A stretch of 64,000 nucleotides of DNA, taken from Serratia marcescens. GTDB taxonomy: Bacteria > Pseudomonadota > Gammaproteobacteria > Enterobacterales > Enterobacteriaceae. Numbering within the stretch: the first letter of the stretch is position 1; each line of letters opens with the position of its first letter. The stretch is taken from NCBI GenBank assembly GCA_015548865.1, contig JADMXW010000001.1, positions 62,001 through 126,000 of the forward strand, read 5' to 3'. Below the pieces are notes generated by a model. That model was not told the DNA's origin. It saw only the letters and a program-made list of their open reading frames with translations, and ran no database searches. Of the stretch, positions 31,707 to 42,242 are shown piece by piece. The position numbers were made by a program, and so were the translations under genes.

Positions 31707-31732
31707 ATTGTTATTGCTGAGGCAATAACAAT
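31707..31732. repeat. Perfect inverted repeat upstream of the diguanylate cyclase
   Basis: ATTGTTATTGC - TGAG - GCAATAACAAT: 11-base arms without mismatch around a 4-base loop. No T-tract follows on either strand, so it is not an ordinary terminator. It may be an operator or a regulatory hairpin. It is about 195 bases from the cyclase start and 440 from scrK. Confidence 0.7.
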
Positions 31733-31886
31733 TGGCGTAATTGCGTCATTTTTGGGTAACAAACGTAACACTTTTTGAGCATGCAGGAGGTGAAAATAAT
31801 AGAGATAATCACAGACCTGTATTAAAAAATTATTTTGTACTTCCTCCCGTTATTATAATGATCGCTACATCCATTACTGTATTTAT

Positions 31887-31902
31887 TGTGACTTGAATCA
31901 CG
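31887..31902 (+). promoter_or_regulatory. CRP-like site upstream of scrK
   Basis: TGTGA-CTTGAA-TCACG matches the CRP consensus TGTGA-N6-TCACA at nine of ten positions. Its centre is about 59 bases before the centre of the ScrR-type operator, which fits catabolite-controlled expression of scrK. Confidence 0.65.
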
Positions 31903-31944
31903 ATATTTATCTATGACATCGTTGAGTTGTTCTGTCTATTGCAT

Positions 31945-31962
31945 GGCTAAACCGTTTTAATT
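31945..31962 (+). promoter_or_regulatory. ScrR operator upstream of scrK (imperfect)
   Basis: GGCTAAACCGTTTTAATT resembles the two perfect operators before scrY (CTAAACCGGTTTAG) with the right half degenerate. This is the usual LacI/GalR-type palindrome with a central CG. It is separated from scrK by a 179-base inserted palindromic element. Confidence 0.65.
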
Positions 31963-31968
31963 AATGTT

Positions 31969-32147
31969 TATACCCGTCATACTTCAAGTTGTAGGTGCGT
32001 TGGCTGCACTCATTCACCCGAATCACTTACCTGAGTAAGCTCATCGGGATTGATGAACCTCATCCCTGAGGTTCACCCTACGGGTCAGCGCAAGCGCTGT
32101 TCAAAACGTAAACGTTTTGTCCTGCAACTCGAATTATGTAGGGTATA
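31969..32147. repeat. MITE-like palindromic element, TATACCC family, copy 2
   Basis: 179 bases bounded by TATACCCGTCATACTTCAAG and, inverted, AACTCGAATTATGTAGGGTATA. The interior shares blocks with the 135-base copy at 13626-13760. It contains several nested inverted segments (for example AACCTCATCCCTGAGGTT) and no reading frame. It sits exactly between the scrK operator and the scrK ribosome-binding site, so it must be part of the scrK leader if the promoter lies upstream. Confidence 0.8.
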
Positions 32148-32172
32148 GCTTGCGGTTTATTAGGAGATAATC

Positions 32173-33099
32173 ATGACAGCAAGAGTGTGGGTGCTGGGCG
32201 ATGCCGTGGTGGATTTACTTCCTGAAGGCCAAGGGCGCCTGTTACAGTGCCCTGGTGGTGCGCCTGCCAATGTGGCCGTGGGCATTGCGCGGCTTAACGG
32301 ATGTAGCAGTTTTATTGGTCGCGTGGGGGATGATCCCTTTGGCCATTTTATGAGGCAAACATTACAAGACGAGCGCGTGGATATCCGCTACCTGTACTGT
32401 GATCCTGCACACCGTACCTCAACGGTTGTCGTTGCACTGGATGAACAGGGAGAACGCTCATTCACCTTCATGGTACGTCCCAGTGCAGATCTGTTTCTTG
32501 AAACAGAGGATTTGCCTGTATTTGATAAGAATGAATGGCTGCATGCTTGCTCTATAGCACTGTCTGCAGAACCCTCGCGTACCGCAACCTTTACCGCAAT
32601 GGCACGTATACGCGCGCACGGTGGATTTGTCAGTTTTGATCCCAATATTCGAGAAGATCTCTGGCCGAACAAGGCATTGCTGCGTGAGTGTCTTCTGCGT
32701 GCCTTGCCCTTGGCTGATGTGGTGAAGCTGTCAGAAGAAGAGCGGATGTTTATATCCGGCAGTGAGGACGTACAGCATAGTATGGCCAGGCTTGCGCAGG
32801 AAAATGGCATCAGACTGTTATTGGTCACTCAGGGTAGGTCTGGCGTGCTGGCGTGGTTTAACGGTGAAATTCACCATTATCCCACGTCCCCCGTGGTCAG
32901 TGTGGACACCACGGGCGCTGGAGATGCTTTTGTCGCCGGGCTGCTGTGGAGATTGGCTGAACACGGTTTGCCACATGATGTCACTGAGCTCGCCAAACAC
33001 CTACGCTATGCACAGCTCTGCGGTGCACTTGCAACCACAGCAAAAGGCGCAATGACTGCGCTGCCTTATCTCGAACAACTTCAGCAACAGCTCCCCTGA
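32173..33099 (+). CDS. scrK: Fructokinase of the sucrose regulon
   Basis: PfkB-family sugar kinase that phosphorylates the fructose released by ScrB. 308 residues. N-terminal GDAVVDLLPEGQGRLLQCPG and GGAPANVAVGIARL, then SFDPNIREDLWPN, and the C-terminal PfkB signature DTTGAGDAFVAGLLWRLAEH with the catalytic Asp. TAGGAGATAATC precedes the ATG. It is separated from scrYAB by about 160 bases with its own control sites. Confidence 0.93.
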   Translation: MTARVWVLGDAVVDLLPEGQGRLLQCPGGAPANVAVGIARLNGCSSFIGRVGDDPFGHFMRQTLQDERVDIRYLYCDPAHRTSTVVVALDEQGERSFTFMVRPSADLFLETEDLPVFDKNEWLHACSIALSAEPSRTATFTAMARIRAHGGFVSFDPNIREDLWPNKALLRECLLRALPLADVVKLSEEERMFISGSEDVQHSMARLAQENGIRLLLVTQGRSGVLAWFNGEIHHYPTSPVVSVDTTGAGDAFVAGLLWRLAEHGLPHDVTELAKHLRYAQLCGALATTAKGAMTALPYLEQLQQQLP

Positions 33100-33124
33100 G
33101 GAACCTCGCATCCGATCGGCATTT

Positions 33125-33140
33125 TGCGACTTGCTTCACA
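33125..33140 (+). promoter_or_regulatory. CRP-like site upstream of scrY
   Basis: TGCGA-CTTGCT-TCACA differs from the CRP consensus at one position (TGCGA for TGTGA). It lies immediately upstream of the first ScrR operator. Confidence 0.6.
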
Positions 33141-33144
33141 ATGA

Positions 33145-33158
33145 CTAAACCGGTTTAG
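33145..33158 (+). promoter_or_regulatory. ScrR operator 1 of scrYAB
   Basis: CTAAACCGGTTTAG, a perfect 14-base palindrome flanked by GA and CTAATT. Typical of sucrose repressor operators of the LacI/GalR family. Confidence 0.85.
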
Positions 33159-33203
33159 CTAATTTCGTTGCGTGGGAAATTTAACCCTGTCTATGATTTC
33201 AAC

Positions 33204-33217
33204 CTAAACCGGTTTAG
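33204..33217 (+). promoter_or_regulatory. ScrR operator 2 of scrYAB
   Basis: Second perfect CTAAACCGGTTTAG, centred 59 bases downstream of operator 1 and 46 bases before the scrY start. The spacing, near five to six helical turns, would allow looping by a tetrameric or dimeric repressor. Confidence 0.85.
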
Positions 33218-33250
33218 CTAATTAATGTACCGATACATATGCTTCCTTAG

Positions 33251-34777
<1,527 letters not shown>

Positions 34778-34850
34778 TTGATATCACCCTGGCGGAGGAG
34801 GCTTCGCCAGGGGCACTGACAACGAAAATAACGAAAACACAGAGGTTGCT

Positions 34851-36221
34851 ATGGACTTTGAACAGATTGCCCGGTCATTGTTGCCGTTGCTGGGTGGAAA
34901 AGAGAACATTGCCAGCGCCGCGCACTGCGCGACGCGCCTGCGCCTTGTCTTGGTGGAGGATGCCAAGGCGGATATTACTGCGATCGGTAAAGTGGACGGG
35001 GTTAAAGGGTGTTTTCGTAATGCCGGTCAGTTGCAAGTTATCTTCGGTACTGGAATTGTTAACAAGGTCTACGCAGCGCTGATTCAGGTTGCGGGGATCG
35101 GTGAGACCAGCAAGGCCGACGTAGCGAAAATCGCTGCGCGTAAACTTAATCCGCTCCAGCGTGTTGCTCGATTGCTTTCGAATATCTTTGTGCCGATCAT
35201 TCCCGCCATTGTGGCATCCGGTTTACTGATGGGCCTGCTCGGCATGGTGAAAACCTATGGGTGGGTGAGTGCGGATAATGCGCTCTATATCATGCTAGAC
35301 ATGTGCAGTTCCGCTGCGTTTATCATTCTGCCTATTTTGATCGGCTTTACCGCAGCGCGTGAGTTTGGTGGTAATCCCTATCTCGGTGCGACGCTTGGAG
35401 GGATTCTGACGCACCCTGCCCTCACTAATGCCTGGGGAGTTGCTGCCGGTTTCCACACCATGAATTTTTTCGGCATTGAAGTGGCGATGATTGGCTATCA
35501 GGGCACGGTCTTCCCAGTTCTGCTGGCGGTGTGGTTTATGAGTATCGTGGAGCGGCAACTGCGTAGGGTCATTCCTGATGCACTCGATCTCATCCTGACA
35601 CCTTTCCTCACGGTAATTATCTCTGGGTTTGTTGCCCTGCTGATCATTGGGCCCGCAGGTCGTGCATTAGGTGATGGTATCTCGTTTGTGCTCAGTACCC
35701 TGATCGCGCACGCAGGTTGGTTGGCTGGATTGCTGTTCGGTGGGCTTTATTCCGCTATTGTTATTACGGGAGTGCACCACAGTTTCCATGCCATCGAAGC
35801 CGGACTGCTTGGCAATCCCTCTATTGGCGTCAACTTTTTGCTGCCTATCTGGGCAATGGCGAATGTGGCGCAGGGGGGGGCTTGTCTGGCGGTATGGTTT
35901 AAAACCCGGGACGCAAAAATTAAAGCGATTGCGCTGCCTTCTGCGTTCTCCGCCCTGTTAGGCATTACGGAAGCGGCCATTTTCGGTATTAACCTGCGCT
36001 TTGTGAAGCCGTTTATTGCGGCATTGATCGGAGGCGCTGCGGGTGGTGCCTGGGTGGTTTCGGTGCATGTTTATATGACGGCCGTGGGATTAACTGGCAT
36101 ACCGGGCATGGCTATCGTGCAGGCCAATTCGTTGATTAATTATATCATTGGGATGGTCATCGCTTTCGGGACAGCCTTTGTTGTCTCTTATCTGCTCAAA
36201 TACAAAACGGATTCAGAGTAA
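34851..36221 (+). CDS. scrA: Sucrose-specific PTS permease, EIIBC component
   Basis: Takes up sucrose and releases sucrose-6-phosphate inside the cell. 456 residues. The EIIB domain is N-terminal with the phosphorylated cysteine in AAHCATRLRLVLVED. The EIIC domain follows with about ten membrane segments and the conserved ITGVHHSFHAIE and GITEAAIFGINLRF. There is no EIIA domain, so the phosphate should come from the shared EIIA-Glc (Crr). It overlaps scrB by one base (36221). Confidence 0.96.
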   Translation: MDFEQIARSLLPLLGGKENIASAAHCATRLRLVLVEDAKADITAIGKVDGVKGCFRNAGQLQVIFGTGIVNKVYAALIQVAGIGETSKADVAKIAARKLNPLQRVARLLSNIFVPIIPAIVASGLLMGLLGMVKTYGWVSADNALYIMLDMCSSAAFIILPILIGFTAAREFGGNPYLGATLGGILTHPALTNAWGVAAGFHTMNFFGIEVAMIGYQGTVFPVLLAVWFMSIVERQLRRVIPDALDLILTPFLTVIISGFVALLIIGPAGRALGDGISFVLSTLIAHAGWLAGLLFGGLYSAIVITGVHHSFHAIEAGLLGNPSIGVNFLLPIWAMANVAQGGACLAVWFKTRDAKIKAIALPSAFSALLGITEAAIFGINLRFVKPFIAALIGGAAGGAWVVSVHVYMTAVGLTGIPGMAIVQANSLINYIIGMVIAFGTAFVVSYLLKYKTDSE

Positions 36222-37630
36222 TGACGCGACAGCCTCTGCTGCCTGCCATTTTGCAGGCGGTGATGAAAGGTCAATTACAGGCTCAACAAGACAGTCACTA
36301 TCCAGGCTGGCATTTGGCTCCAGTGACCGGACTGCTGAACGATCCCAATGGTTTTATTTACTTCCAGGGGCGTTATCACTTGTTTTATCAGTGGAACCCT
36401 CTTGGTTGCCAGCATGCAAACAAGTGCTGGGGGCATTGGAGTTCAGCGGATTTGTTGCACTGGCAGCATGAGCCTATCGCGCTGATGCCGGACAGCGAGT
36501 ACGACCGCAGCGGCTGTTATTCCGGTAGCGCTGTGGATAATCAAGGCGTGCTGACATTGTGCTATACCGGTAACGTTAAGTTTGATAACGGTGAGCGCAC
36601 TGCCTGGCAGTGCCTGGCGGTACAAAATGCCAGCGGTGGTTTCGACAAGCTGGGGCCGGTTATCCCGTTACCGGAGGGGTACACCGGACATGTGCGCGAT
36701 CCGAAGGTGTGGCATCACCAACAGCATTGGTACATGGTACTGGGTGCGCAGGATTACCAAAAACAGGGAAAGGTGTTGCTCCTGAGGTCTGACGATCTGA
36801 TGCAGTGGCAACGGCTTGGTGAGATCGCCGGCAGTGGCGTGGGTGGGCTTGGCGACACAGGATTCATGTGGGAGTGCCCAGACCTGTTTACCTTGGATGA
36901 TAAACATTTTCTGATTGTCTGTCCGCAGGGGGTGGCGCGGGAAGAAAAGCGTTTTCTCAACAGTTATCCCAGCGCCTATTTATGCGGTGAGCTTGATTAC
37001 GATCGGGTCACTTATCGCCATGGTCCTTTGGTGGAGATGGACGCTGGGTTTGAGTTTTATGCCCCGCAAACGACGCAAAGCGCGGACGGGCGACGTTTGC
37101 TGGTGGGATGGATGGGCGTGCCGGATGGCGAAGAGATGTCCCAGCCTACCACTGCGCATGGCTGGATCCATCAGATGACCTGCGTGCGTGAGCTGTCGCA
37201 GCGCCATGGCAAGCTTTATCAACGTCCGATACGTGAATTACAAGGGCTGCGTGAGAATGAGCAGCACTGGCAAGGCCTGGCTGATGACGCCCCGGTGTTG
37301 GAGGCGCAGGGTCTGGAGCTGGAGCTTGCCAGTAAAGGGCCAGTCATGCTTAATTTTGCCGATACGTTGATACTCACATGGCAATTCGATGGCTTGCGTC
37401 TGGCAAGGCTTAGCCGGGTAACCGGTGAGTGGCAATACCGCTATTGGCCGGGGGATGTGCGCGAACTGCAGATCTTGTGCGATCGTTCTAGTGTAGAAAT
37501 CTTCATTAACGGTGGCGAAGGGGTGATGAGCAGCCGCTATTTCCCTGAGCATCCCGCCACATTGGTGTTTAGTGGTAGTGCGAATCTGCGAGCACGCTAC
37601 TGGTCGTTGCGATCATGCATGGTAGAATGA
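36221..37630 (+). CDS. scrB: Sucrose-6-phosphate hydrolase (invertase)
   Basis: GH32 beta-fructosidase that cleaves sucrose-6-phosphate to glucose-6-phosphate and fructose. 469 residues. The nucleophile block is HLAPVTGLLNDPNGFIYFQG, the transition-state stabiliser is VRDPKVW, and the acid/base is in MWECPDLFTL. The C-terminal beta-sandwich ends with a strand containing DRSSVEIFINGG. It overlaps scrA by one base, so it is translationally coupled. Fructose goes on to ScrK. Confidence 0.96.
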   Translation: MTRQPLLPAILQAVMKGQLQAQQDSHYPGWHLAPVTGLLNDPNGFIYFQGRYHLFYQWNPLGCQHANKCWGHWSSADLLHWQHEPIALMPDSEYDRSGCYSGSAVDNQGVLTLCYTGNVKFDNGERTAWQCLAVQNASGGFDKLGPVIPLPEGYTGHVRDPKVWHHQQHWYMVLGAQDYQKQGKVLLLRSDDLMQWQRLGEIAGSGVGGLGDTGFMWECPDLFTLDDKHFLIVCPQGVAREEKRFLNSYPSAYLCGELDYDRVTYRHGPLVEMDAGFEFYAPQTTQSADGRRLLVGWMGVPDGEEMSQPTTAHGWIHQMTCVRELSQRHGKLYQRPIRELQGLRENEQHWQGLADDAPVLEAQGLELELASKGPVMLNFADTLILTWQFDGLRLARLSRVTGEWQYRYWPGDVRELQILCDRSSVEIFINGGEGVMSSRYFPEHPATLVFSGSANLRARYWSLRSCMVE

Positions 37631-37659
37631 GGGATTATTTTACTAAATGACGCACTGTT

Positions 37660-38688
37660 GTGAGAAAAACCAAACGCATCACCATTAGTGATATCGCCGC
37701 ACTGGCGGGAGTATCTAAGGCAACCGCCAGTCTGGTGCTTAACGGGCGGGGTAAAGAGCTGCGTGTAGCGCAAGAAACCCGCGAACGTGTTCTTACCATT
37801 GCTCAGCAGCAACACTACCAGCCGAGTATTCATGCGCGGCTGCTGCGTGATAACCGCAGCCATACGCTGGGGTTGGTTGTCCCTGAAATCACCAACTATG
37901 GTTTTGCCGTATTCTCTCATGAATTGGAAAACTTGTGTCGAGAAGCGGGGCTACAACTGCTGATTTCCTGCACTGATGAAAATCCCGGTCAGGAAACGGT
38001 TGTTGTGAACAACCTGGTTTCACGTCAGGTGGATGGGTTGATTGTGGCCTCCAGCATGCTGAGTGACAGCGATTACATTAAGCTTAATGAGCAACTGCCG
38101 GTGGTGCTGTTCGACAGGCATATGAATGGCACGACGCTGCCGCTGGTGATCACCGATTCCATTACACCTACAGCGCAACTGGTGGAGCGTATTGCCCGCC
38201 AGCATCCTGACGAATTTTATTTTCTTGGTGGGCAATCTCGCTTGTCACCTACGCGAGATCGGTTGGAAGGGTTTCGACAGGGGTTGGCTTGTGCCGGTGT
38301 TGAACTGAAACCAGAGTGGATTATTCATGGCAATTACCACCCCAGTAGCGGTTATGAAATGTTTGCTTCATTGTGCGCGAAACTCGGGCGCCCACCCAAG
38401 GCATTGTTTACTGCCGCCTGTGGTTTGCTGGAGGGCGTACTGCGCTATATGAGTCAACACAACCTGCTCAATAGCGATATTCATTTGGCGAGTTTTGACG
38501 ATCACTATCTGTATGATTCGCTGTCTATTCGTATCGATACTGTGCAGCAGGATTGCCGACAACTGGCCTATCACTGTTTTGAAATGATTACGCAGTTAGT
38601 GAATGAGGAAGAGCCTACCGCGTTGCAACGGTATTTGCCCGCAACGTTACAATGGCGACATGAAGCGGAAAATAAAAATAGGGATTAA
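37660..38688 (+). CDS. scrR: Sucrose operon repressor, LacI family
   Basis: 342-residue LacI/GalR regulator. The helix-turn-helix is at the very N-terminus ([20 protein letters not shown]), followed by the hinge helix ([20 protein letters not shown]) and a periplasmic-binding-protein-like effector domain. The start is a GTG at 37660, 29 bases after scrB, so it is probably read from the same transcript. It should bind the CTAAACCGGTTTAG palindromes upstream of scrY and scrK; fructose or fructose-1-phosphate is the inducer in characterised ScrR proteins. Confidence 0.94.
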   Translation: MRKTKRITISDIAALAGVSKATASLVLNGRGKELRVAQETRERVLTIAQQQHYQPSIHARLLRDNRSHTLGLVVPEITNYGFAVFSHELENLCREAGLQLLISCTDENPGQETVVVNNLVSRQVDGLIVASSMLSDSDYIKLNEQLPVVLFDRHMNGTTLPLVITDSITPTAQLVERIARQHPDEFYFLGGQSRLSPTRDRLEGFRQGLACAGVELKPEWIIHGNYHPSSGYEMFASLCAKLGRPPKALFTAACGLLEGVLRYMSQHNLLNSDIHLASFDDHYLYDSLSIRIDTVQQDCRQLAYHCFEMITQLVNEEEPTALQRYLPATLQWRHEAENKNRD

Positions 38689-39138
38689 TTGTGTTTTTGC
38701 AGCATTTAAATTTTAAATACGAGATTAATACTGCCAGTGTTGAAATATAAAGGTGAGAATAGAATAGCGCTGGCTTGCAGAGCATGACTTTCTCGAATAA
38801 GAGAAATGCGTATCATATCCATAAAGGTTAATTGATTTTTAATAGAAAGTTATATTTCACCCGTCTGCACTTTTAGCAGGCAGGCGCGAGACGAATTGGT
38901 GCAACGCGCCAATCTGCGCTTTTTCAATTGCCTTGCCCCCCTCCTTATGTATCATTCTTTATCTATATATATCAATTTCTTAGTTGTTTATTTTCACTTC
39001 TGGCACATTTGTTGCTGATTCTTTCACCGCTAACAGAATATATCCCTGTGGCACGCTAACTGATAGACGCACAGGGCCAACTCTCTGGCTCAATTCTACC
39101 AAAGGGACGTAATCTCTTATTACTGATGAGGCGATGAT
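38689..39138. other. scrR-livJ intergenic region
   Basis: 450 bases without a gene. Recognisable structures are a palindrome ATTGGTGC-AAC-GCGCCAAT at 38895-38913 (one mismatch) and a leader hairpin CCCTGTG-N19-CACAGGG at 39044-39076. The AT-rich stretch near 38940-38990 may hold Lrp sites, as expected for livJ, but none is clear enough to place. No protein frame has support. Confidence 0.55.
39044..39076 (+). promoter_or_regulatory. Inverted repeat in the livJ leader
   Basis: CCCTGTG and CACAGGG form perfect 7-base arms separated by 19 bases, 63 bases before the livJ start. It is probably within the 5' untranslated region and could form a hairpin. Function not known from sequence. Confidence 0.5.
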
Positions 39139-40275
39139 ATGAATCACAAACTGGTCAAACTGACGGTAGCAGCAGCATTGGTTTCCTCTGTCATGGGTGC
39201 CGCCAATGTGATGGCGGAAGAAATTAAAATCGGCGTAGTGTTACCGTTAAGCGGCCCGCTCAGCGGATATGGTCAGCCCTCTCAGAAAGGCGTTGAGCTG
39301 GTAAACAGCATGGAGCCGAAACTGAAAAATGGCGATACCATCAAACTGATCATCATTGATGACAAGAGCGACAAAGTGGAAGCTGCCAATGCCATGCAGC
39401 GTCTGGTCTCAAGCGATAAAGTAGACGCGGTGATCGGTGAAGTGACCTCCACCAATACACTGGCAATGACCAAAATGGCGGAAGACACCAAAACCCCGCT
39501 GGTTTCACCCACAGCCACTAATGACCGCGTGACGCGTGGCCGCCAATATGTGAGCCGTGTGTGTTTTTCTGACAGCTTTCAGGGCATCGTGGGCGCCAAC
39601 TTGGCATCGCGCGATCTGGGCGCCAAAACAGCAGCCATCATGTATGACAGCAGCAACGACTACTCCGTTGGTCTTGCCAAAGCCTTCCGTACTCAATTCC
39701 TGAAAAATGGTGGCACCATCCCTATTGAAGTGCAGGCTCCTGGCGGTAGCAAAGATTTCAAAGCCCAACTCTCCTCGGTCAAAGCCAAGAATGTCGACAT
39801 GATTTACATGCCGATCTACTACACCGAAGGCGCGCTGATCGCCGTGCAGGCCAAACAGCTTGGTCTGAATGTGCCGGTCGTGGGCGGTGACGGTCTGGCG
39901 GCAGATCCTGTGTTCTTCAAACTGGGGCAGGATGCAGTAGAAGGTTACATGACCACCGATTACTACTCACCTAACGCCAAAGAGCAAACGCCGGAAGGGG
40001 AGAAATTCATCAAGGCCTGGACAGAGAAATACAGTGAACCGACCCACACCTGGGGTGCCATGACGGCAGATGCATACAAGATGATCGTCAATGCCATGAA
40101 CCAGTGTGATAACCCGAAAGATCGCGTGTGCGTTAATGACAAAATCCGCGCTACTAGCGGCTTTACGGGTATCACCGGGACGCTGACGCTGAAAGATGGC
40201 GACGCCATTCGCAGCGCAGTGATTAACGAAGTGAAAAACGGTGAACTGGCGTTCAAAACGGTAGTAAACCCGTAA
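39139..40275 (+). CDS. livJ: Branched-chain amino-acid ABC transporter, periplasmic binding protein
   Basis: Captures leucine, isoleucine and valine (and related amino acids) for LivHMGF. 378 residues with a signal peptide (MNHKLVKLTVAAALVSSVMG) ending near NVMAEE. The mature part begins IKIGVVLPLSGPLSGYGQ, the hallmark of the Leu/Ile/Val-binding family (PF13458 type). A cysteine pair (SRVCFSD and further NQCDNPKDRVC) fits family disulfides. Only one binding-protein gene is present here, against livJ plus livK in E. coli, so the J/K assignment is nominal. Confidence 0.93.
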   Translation: MNHKLVKLTVAAALVSSVMGAANVMAEEIKIGVVLPLSGPLSGYGQPSQKGVELVNSMEPKLKNGDTIKLIIIDDKSDKVEAANAMQRLVSSDKVDAVIGEVTSTNTLAMTKMAEDTKTPLVSPTATNDRVTRGRQYVSRVCFSDSFQGIVGANLASRDLGAKTAAIMYDSSNDYSVGLAKAFRTQFLKNGGTIPIEVQAPGGSKDFKAQLSSVKAKNVDMIYMPIYYTEGALIAVQAKQLGLNVPVVGGDGLAADPVFFKLGQDAVEGYMTTDYYSPNAKEQTPEGEKFIKAWTEKYSEPTHTWGAMTADAYKMIVNAMNQCDNPKDRVCVNDKIRATSGFTGITGTLTLKDGDAIRSAVINEVKNGELAFKTVVNP

Positions 40276-40299
40276 TAACGGGATAATAAGGATTAAAAA

Positions 40300-41199
40300 A
40301 TGGATGCAGCCATTTTCTTCCAACAGGTCGTTAACGGCATGAGCTTGGGCAGTATGTACGCATTGATCGCCATCGGCTATACCATGGTGTATGGCGTGTT
40401 GCGTCTGATCAACTTTGCCCATGCCGATATCATGATGGTGGGGGCATTTCTTGCCCTGTTTGGTACCACCTATTTCGAGCTGCCCTTCGGGGCAGCTATT
40501 CTCTTTGCCGTGCTGTTTTCTGCGCTACTTGGGGTTTGTATCGACCAGATTGCCTATCGGCCACTGCGCGGCGCGTCCAAAATTTCCATGTTGATCACCG
40601 CCATCGGCGTCAGCTTCTTTTTGGAGAATCTGTTCAACGTGCTGTTTGGTGGCAGTCCGCGTTTCTTTGAAACACCGCCGTTTTTCAACCGTACTATCAC
40701 CTTCGGTAGCATCATCGTCACCAACGTGGCCTGGATTGTGCCACTGGTGACGTTGGTATTGCTGGCAGGGATCTTATTTATTCTCTACCGCACACGACAA
40801 GGTATGGCGATCCGCGCTGTTGCCTTTGATGTAAACACCGTGCGCCTGATGGGGATCGATGCCAACCATATCATTGCATTTGTGTTTGCGCTTGGTAGTT
40901 CGCTAGCCGCTCTCGGTGGGATCTTTTACGCCACCAGTTATCCCACAATTGATCCGCTGATGGGCGTGTTGATCGGCCTTAAAGCCTTTGCCGCCGCGGT
41001 ACTCGGGGGAATTGGTAGCGTTACGGGAGCCGTGATCGGTGGCTTTATTCTGGGGTTCACCGAAGTGGTTGCTGTAGCCGCCGTACCGGAGTTGGGCGGC
41101 TACAAAGATGCTTTTGCATTTATGTTTTTGATTTTGGTTTTGCTATTTAGACCGGTCGGCATCATGGGCGACGAACGGTTGGAAAGGAGTCGCTTCTGA
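40300..41199 (+). CDS. livH: Branched-chain amino-acid ABC transporter permease LivH
   Basis: Inner-membrane permease of about eight hydrophobic segments, 299 residues. Family motifs are GMSLGSMYALIAIGYTMVYG at the N-terminus and KAFAAAVLGGIGSVTGAVIG near the C-terminus (the EAA-like cytoplasmic loop). It starts 24 bases after livJ and its stop overlaps the livM ATG (TGATG), indicating one operon livJHMGF. Confidence 0.95.
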   Translation: MDAAIFFQQVVNGMSLGSMYALIAIGYTMVYGVLRLINFAHADIMMVGAFLALFGTTYFELPFGAAILFAVLFSALLGVCIDQIAYRPLRGASKISMLITAIGVSFFLENLFNVLFGGSPRFFETPPFFNRTITFGSIIVTNVAWIVPLVTLVLLAGILFILYRTRQGMAIRAVAFDVNTVRLMGIDANHIIAFVFALGSSLAALGGIFYATSYPTIDPLMGVLIGLKAFAAAVLGGIGSVTGAVIGGFILGFTEVVAVAAVPELGGYKDAFAFMFLILVLLFRPVGIMGDERLERSRF

Positions 41200-42242
41200 T
41201 GAAAATGCCAGCCACGTCTCTCTCTCAGATTTTTTGTTATGCAGCGCTGCTGGTTGTCAGTGTGTTGATACTGAGCGTTTTCCAGAATCTGTTTAACGAC
41301 TACATCATTCGCATTATCTGCAACATCTTCATTTTTATGATATTGGCAGTGAGCTACAACCTGATTAACGGCGTCACCGGGCAGCTCTCTCTGGAACCAA
41401 ACGGCTTTGTCGCCGTGGGTGCCTACGTGACTGCGATTCTGCTGTTAACCGCTGATGCCAAAACCAACATGTACGAAATGGCCGCACCCAGCCCGTTCAT
41501 TTTGGCTATCCATACCTCATTTTTACCGGCGCTGTTGATCAGTGGCCTGTGTGCTGCGGTGCTGGCGGTCTGCCTCTCGTTTCCGGTGTTCCGGGTGCGT
41601 GGTGATTATCTGGCCATTGTGACCTTGGGCTTTGGTTTTATTATCAAGATACTGGCGATCAATAACCCACAAATCACCAACGGTGCCATTGGCATTAATG
41701 AGATCCCGCAGGCCAGCAATATGCTGTTCTGGTGCGGATTGGTGGCTCTGGTCGCCATTGTGCTGGTGTTGCAGGTGGTCTATTCCAAGTATGGCCGTGC
41801 CATGAAGGCGGTGCGTGATGATGAAGATGCGGCGATCGCCATGGGCATCAACACGTTCCGTATGAAAACCTATGCCTTTGCGACCAGCGCCTTTTTCGAG
41901 GGTATCGGCGGTGGCCTGTTGGCATCGTTACTGACCATCATTTCTCCCGATCTGTTTGACTTCATGCTGACGTTCCAACTGCTGATCATCATCGTGCTGG
42001 GCGGCCTGGGCAGCACCACCGGTGCTATTCTCGGTACCATTATTGTGGTGGGTAGCGGCGAATGGCTGCGTTTCCTCGATCAGCCGCTTAACCTGTTCGG
42101 TCAGGATCTGGGCTCGCACCCAGGTTTGCGTATGGTGGTGTTCTCTCTAGTGTTGCTGGTCATCATGCTGTTCGCGCGCGAAGGGCTGTTGGGAAAACAG
42201 GAGATTTGGGAAATAAACAGGAAGCGCCGCCATGGAAAATAA
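41199..42242 (+). CDS. livM: Branched-chain amino-acid ABC transporter permease LivM
   Basis: Second permease subunit, 347 residues with about nine membrane segments. Conserved blocks are [60 protein letters not shown] and [15 protein letters not shown]. It is shorter than E. coli LivM (about 425), lacking part of the N-terminal extension. It overlaps livH by one base and livG by 11 bases. Confidence 0.95.
   Translation: MKMPATSLSQIFCYAALLVVSVLILSVFQNLFNDYIIRIICNIFIFMILAVSYNLINGVTGQLSLEPNGFVAVGAYVTAILLLTADAKTNMYEMAAPSPFILAIHTSFLPALLISGLCAAVLAVCLSFPVFRVRGDYLAIVTLGFGFIIKILAINNPQITNGAIGINEIPQASNMLFWCGLVALVAIVLVLQVVYSKYGRAMKAVRDDEDAAIAMGINTFRMKTYAFATSAFFEGIGGGLLASLLTIISPDLFDFMLTFQLLIIIVLGGLGSTTGAILGTIIVVGSGEWLRFLDQPLNLFGQDLGSHPGLRMVVFSLVLLVIMLFAREGLLGKQEIWEINRKRRHGK

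Larger units (their letters stand above)
31513..31968. other. AT-rich intergenic region before the sucrose regulon
   Basis: About 456 bases without a gene between the divergent cyclase and the scrK control region. It contains a perfect 11-base-arm hairpin (31707-31732), a CRP-like site (31887-31902) and a ScrR-type operator (31945-31962). The remainder is AT-rich with no clear signal. Confidence 0.6.

Noticed and set aside
38895-38913. Palindrome ATTGGTGC-AAC-GCGCCAAT as a terminator of scrR
   Set aside because: Too far from scrR (about 206 bases), and the T-tract is separated from the stem by CTGCGC. Noted as structure only.
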